Shown: positions 63,663-64,000 of the stretch, piece by piece
Layout of the letters: each line of letters begins with the position of its first letter
Numbering within the stretch: position 1 is the stretch's first letter
The notes under the pieces: model-generated
Seen by the model: only the letters and a program-made list of their open reading frames with translations
Told to the model about the DNA's origin: nothing
Database searches by the model: none
DNA from: Cyanidiococcus yangmingshanensis
Taxonomy: Eukaryota; Rhodophyta; Bangiophyceae; Cyanidiales; Cyanidiaceae
Assembly (NCBI GenBank): GCA_013995675.1
Contig: VWRR01000004.1
Span: forward strand, 372,001-436,000
Length of the DNA stretch: 64,000 nt
Direction: 5' to 3'
Position numbers and translations under genes: made by a program

Positions 63663-63905
63663 ATGTCGTGGCAATATGTTCGAGCTGCTCTTTCAGAGCT
63701 GAGAAAAACAGAGACTTATCCTTTCGTGATAGGTTTCGGTGTCGTTCTCCTCCTAGCCGGCTATGTAGGCAGGGCTGATCAGGACGACTACCGCAACTCA
63801 AGCAATCCGCGGTTCAGCCGTTGGTTTATCAAGAGCGAAACTAGCGAGCAGCCGACCAACAAAAGCGAAGTCGTCGCGCATTCAGCTCGGGAGGGTCACG
63901 CTTGA
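63663..63905 (+). CDS. Unknown small single-pass membrane protein
   Basis: The 80-residue product starts MSWQYVRAALSELRKTETYP, has one transmembrane helix (FVIGFGVVLLLAGYVG, about residues 21-36) and ends with a hydrophilic, Lys/Ser/Glu-rich tail. The shape is that of small mitochondrial inner-membrane subunits (complex I or ATP synthase accessory subunits), but no family could be assigned. The ATG at 63663 is the first in frame. Nothing is seen in the last 95 bases of the window. Confidence 0.55.
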   Translation: MSWQYVRAALSELRKTETYPFVIGFGVVLLLAGYVGRADQDDYRNSSNPRFSRWFIKSETSEQPTNKSEVVAHSAREGHA

Positions 63906-64000
63906 GGCTCGCGGACCGTTTGACTTGATGATGCTTTCCGCGTGGCGAAGAACCGGCTCTGGGAGACCAGCGAGACGCGCAACCTCGATGCCGAAACTTG

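Noticed and set aside
1-64000. Search for CRISPR arrays, transposons, virus-like elements and rRNA
   Set aside because: No spaced direct repeats, transposase, reverse transcriptase, integrase or capsid-like proteins, and no rRNA-like sequence were recognised by eye.

Overview
Organism. The window looks like nuclear DNA of a unicellular red alga of the Cyanidioschyzon/Cyanidiococcus type (Cyanidiophyceae). The reasons are mixed GC content near one half, compact single-exon genes about 2 kb apart, eukaryotic proteins throughout (SRP54, RFC5, TAF9, 20S proteasome beta5, MCM9, CAF1), organelle-targeting N-termini, and a single convincing intron with a GTAAGT donor, an ACTAACC branch site and a CAG acceptor. 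The genus assignment is inference. No rRNA, certain tRNA, CRISPR array, transposon or virus-like element was recognised.

Layout. 1-11 kb: ANP32-like acidic protein, AMMECR1, TAF9, acylphosphatase and Rit1 (initiator-tRNA ribosyl transferase). 11-18 kb: membrane RING-H2 protein, an unresolved coding-like stretch, organellar bL25, an unknown basic protein and archease. 18-28 kb: Trm82/WDR4 with an intron, PP2A B'' subunit, two small convergent unknown genes and SRP54. 29-43 kb: twin CX9C protein, two glutaminyl cyclases, a plastid-type peroxiredoxin-like protein, proteasome beta5, an EamA transporter, RFC5 and branched-chain aminotransferase. 43-55 kb: SHMT, mitochondrial ferredoxin, mitochondrial EF-G2 and 2-amino-3-ketobutyrate CoA ligase. 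55-64 kb: lineage-specific genes, MCM9, coproporphyrinogen oxidase, CAF1/CNOT7 and a small membrane protein.

How the genes relate. There are no operons, and neighbours are mostly unrelated housekeeping genes on both strands. Loose themes are tRNA processing and modification (Rit1, archease, Trm82), mitochondrial function (ferredoxin, EF-G2, CX9C protein, SHMT, KBL) and genome maintenance (RFC5, MCM9).

Caveat. Ten clearly recognisable genes (acylphosphatase, bL25, SRP54, glutaminyl cyclase 1, peroxiredoxin-like, RFC5, BCAT, SHMT, EF-G2, KBL) can only be read through to their conserved ends if the frame changes once to three times. At least fifteen of these changes are of the +1 kind, equal to one extra base, and they share no obvious motif. 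Residual single-base insertions in the assembly are the simplest explanation. Programmed +1 frameshifting is the interesting alternative. Coordinates of these genes therefore run from start to final stop across the breaks.
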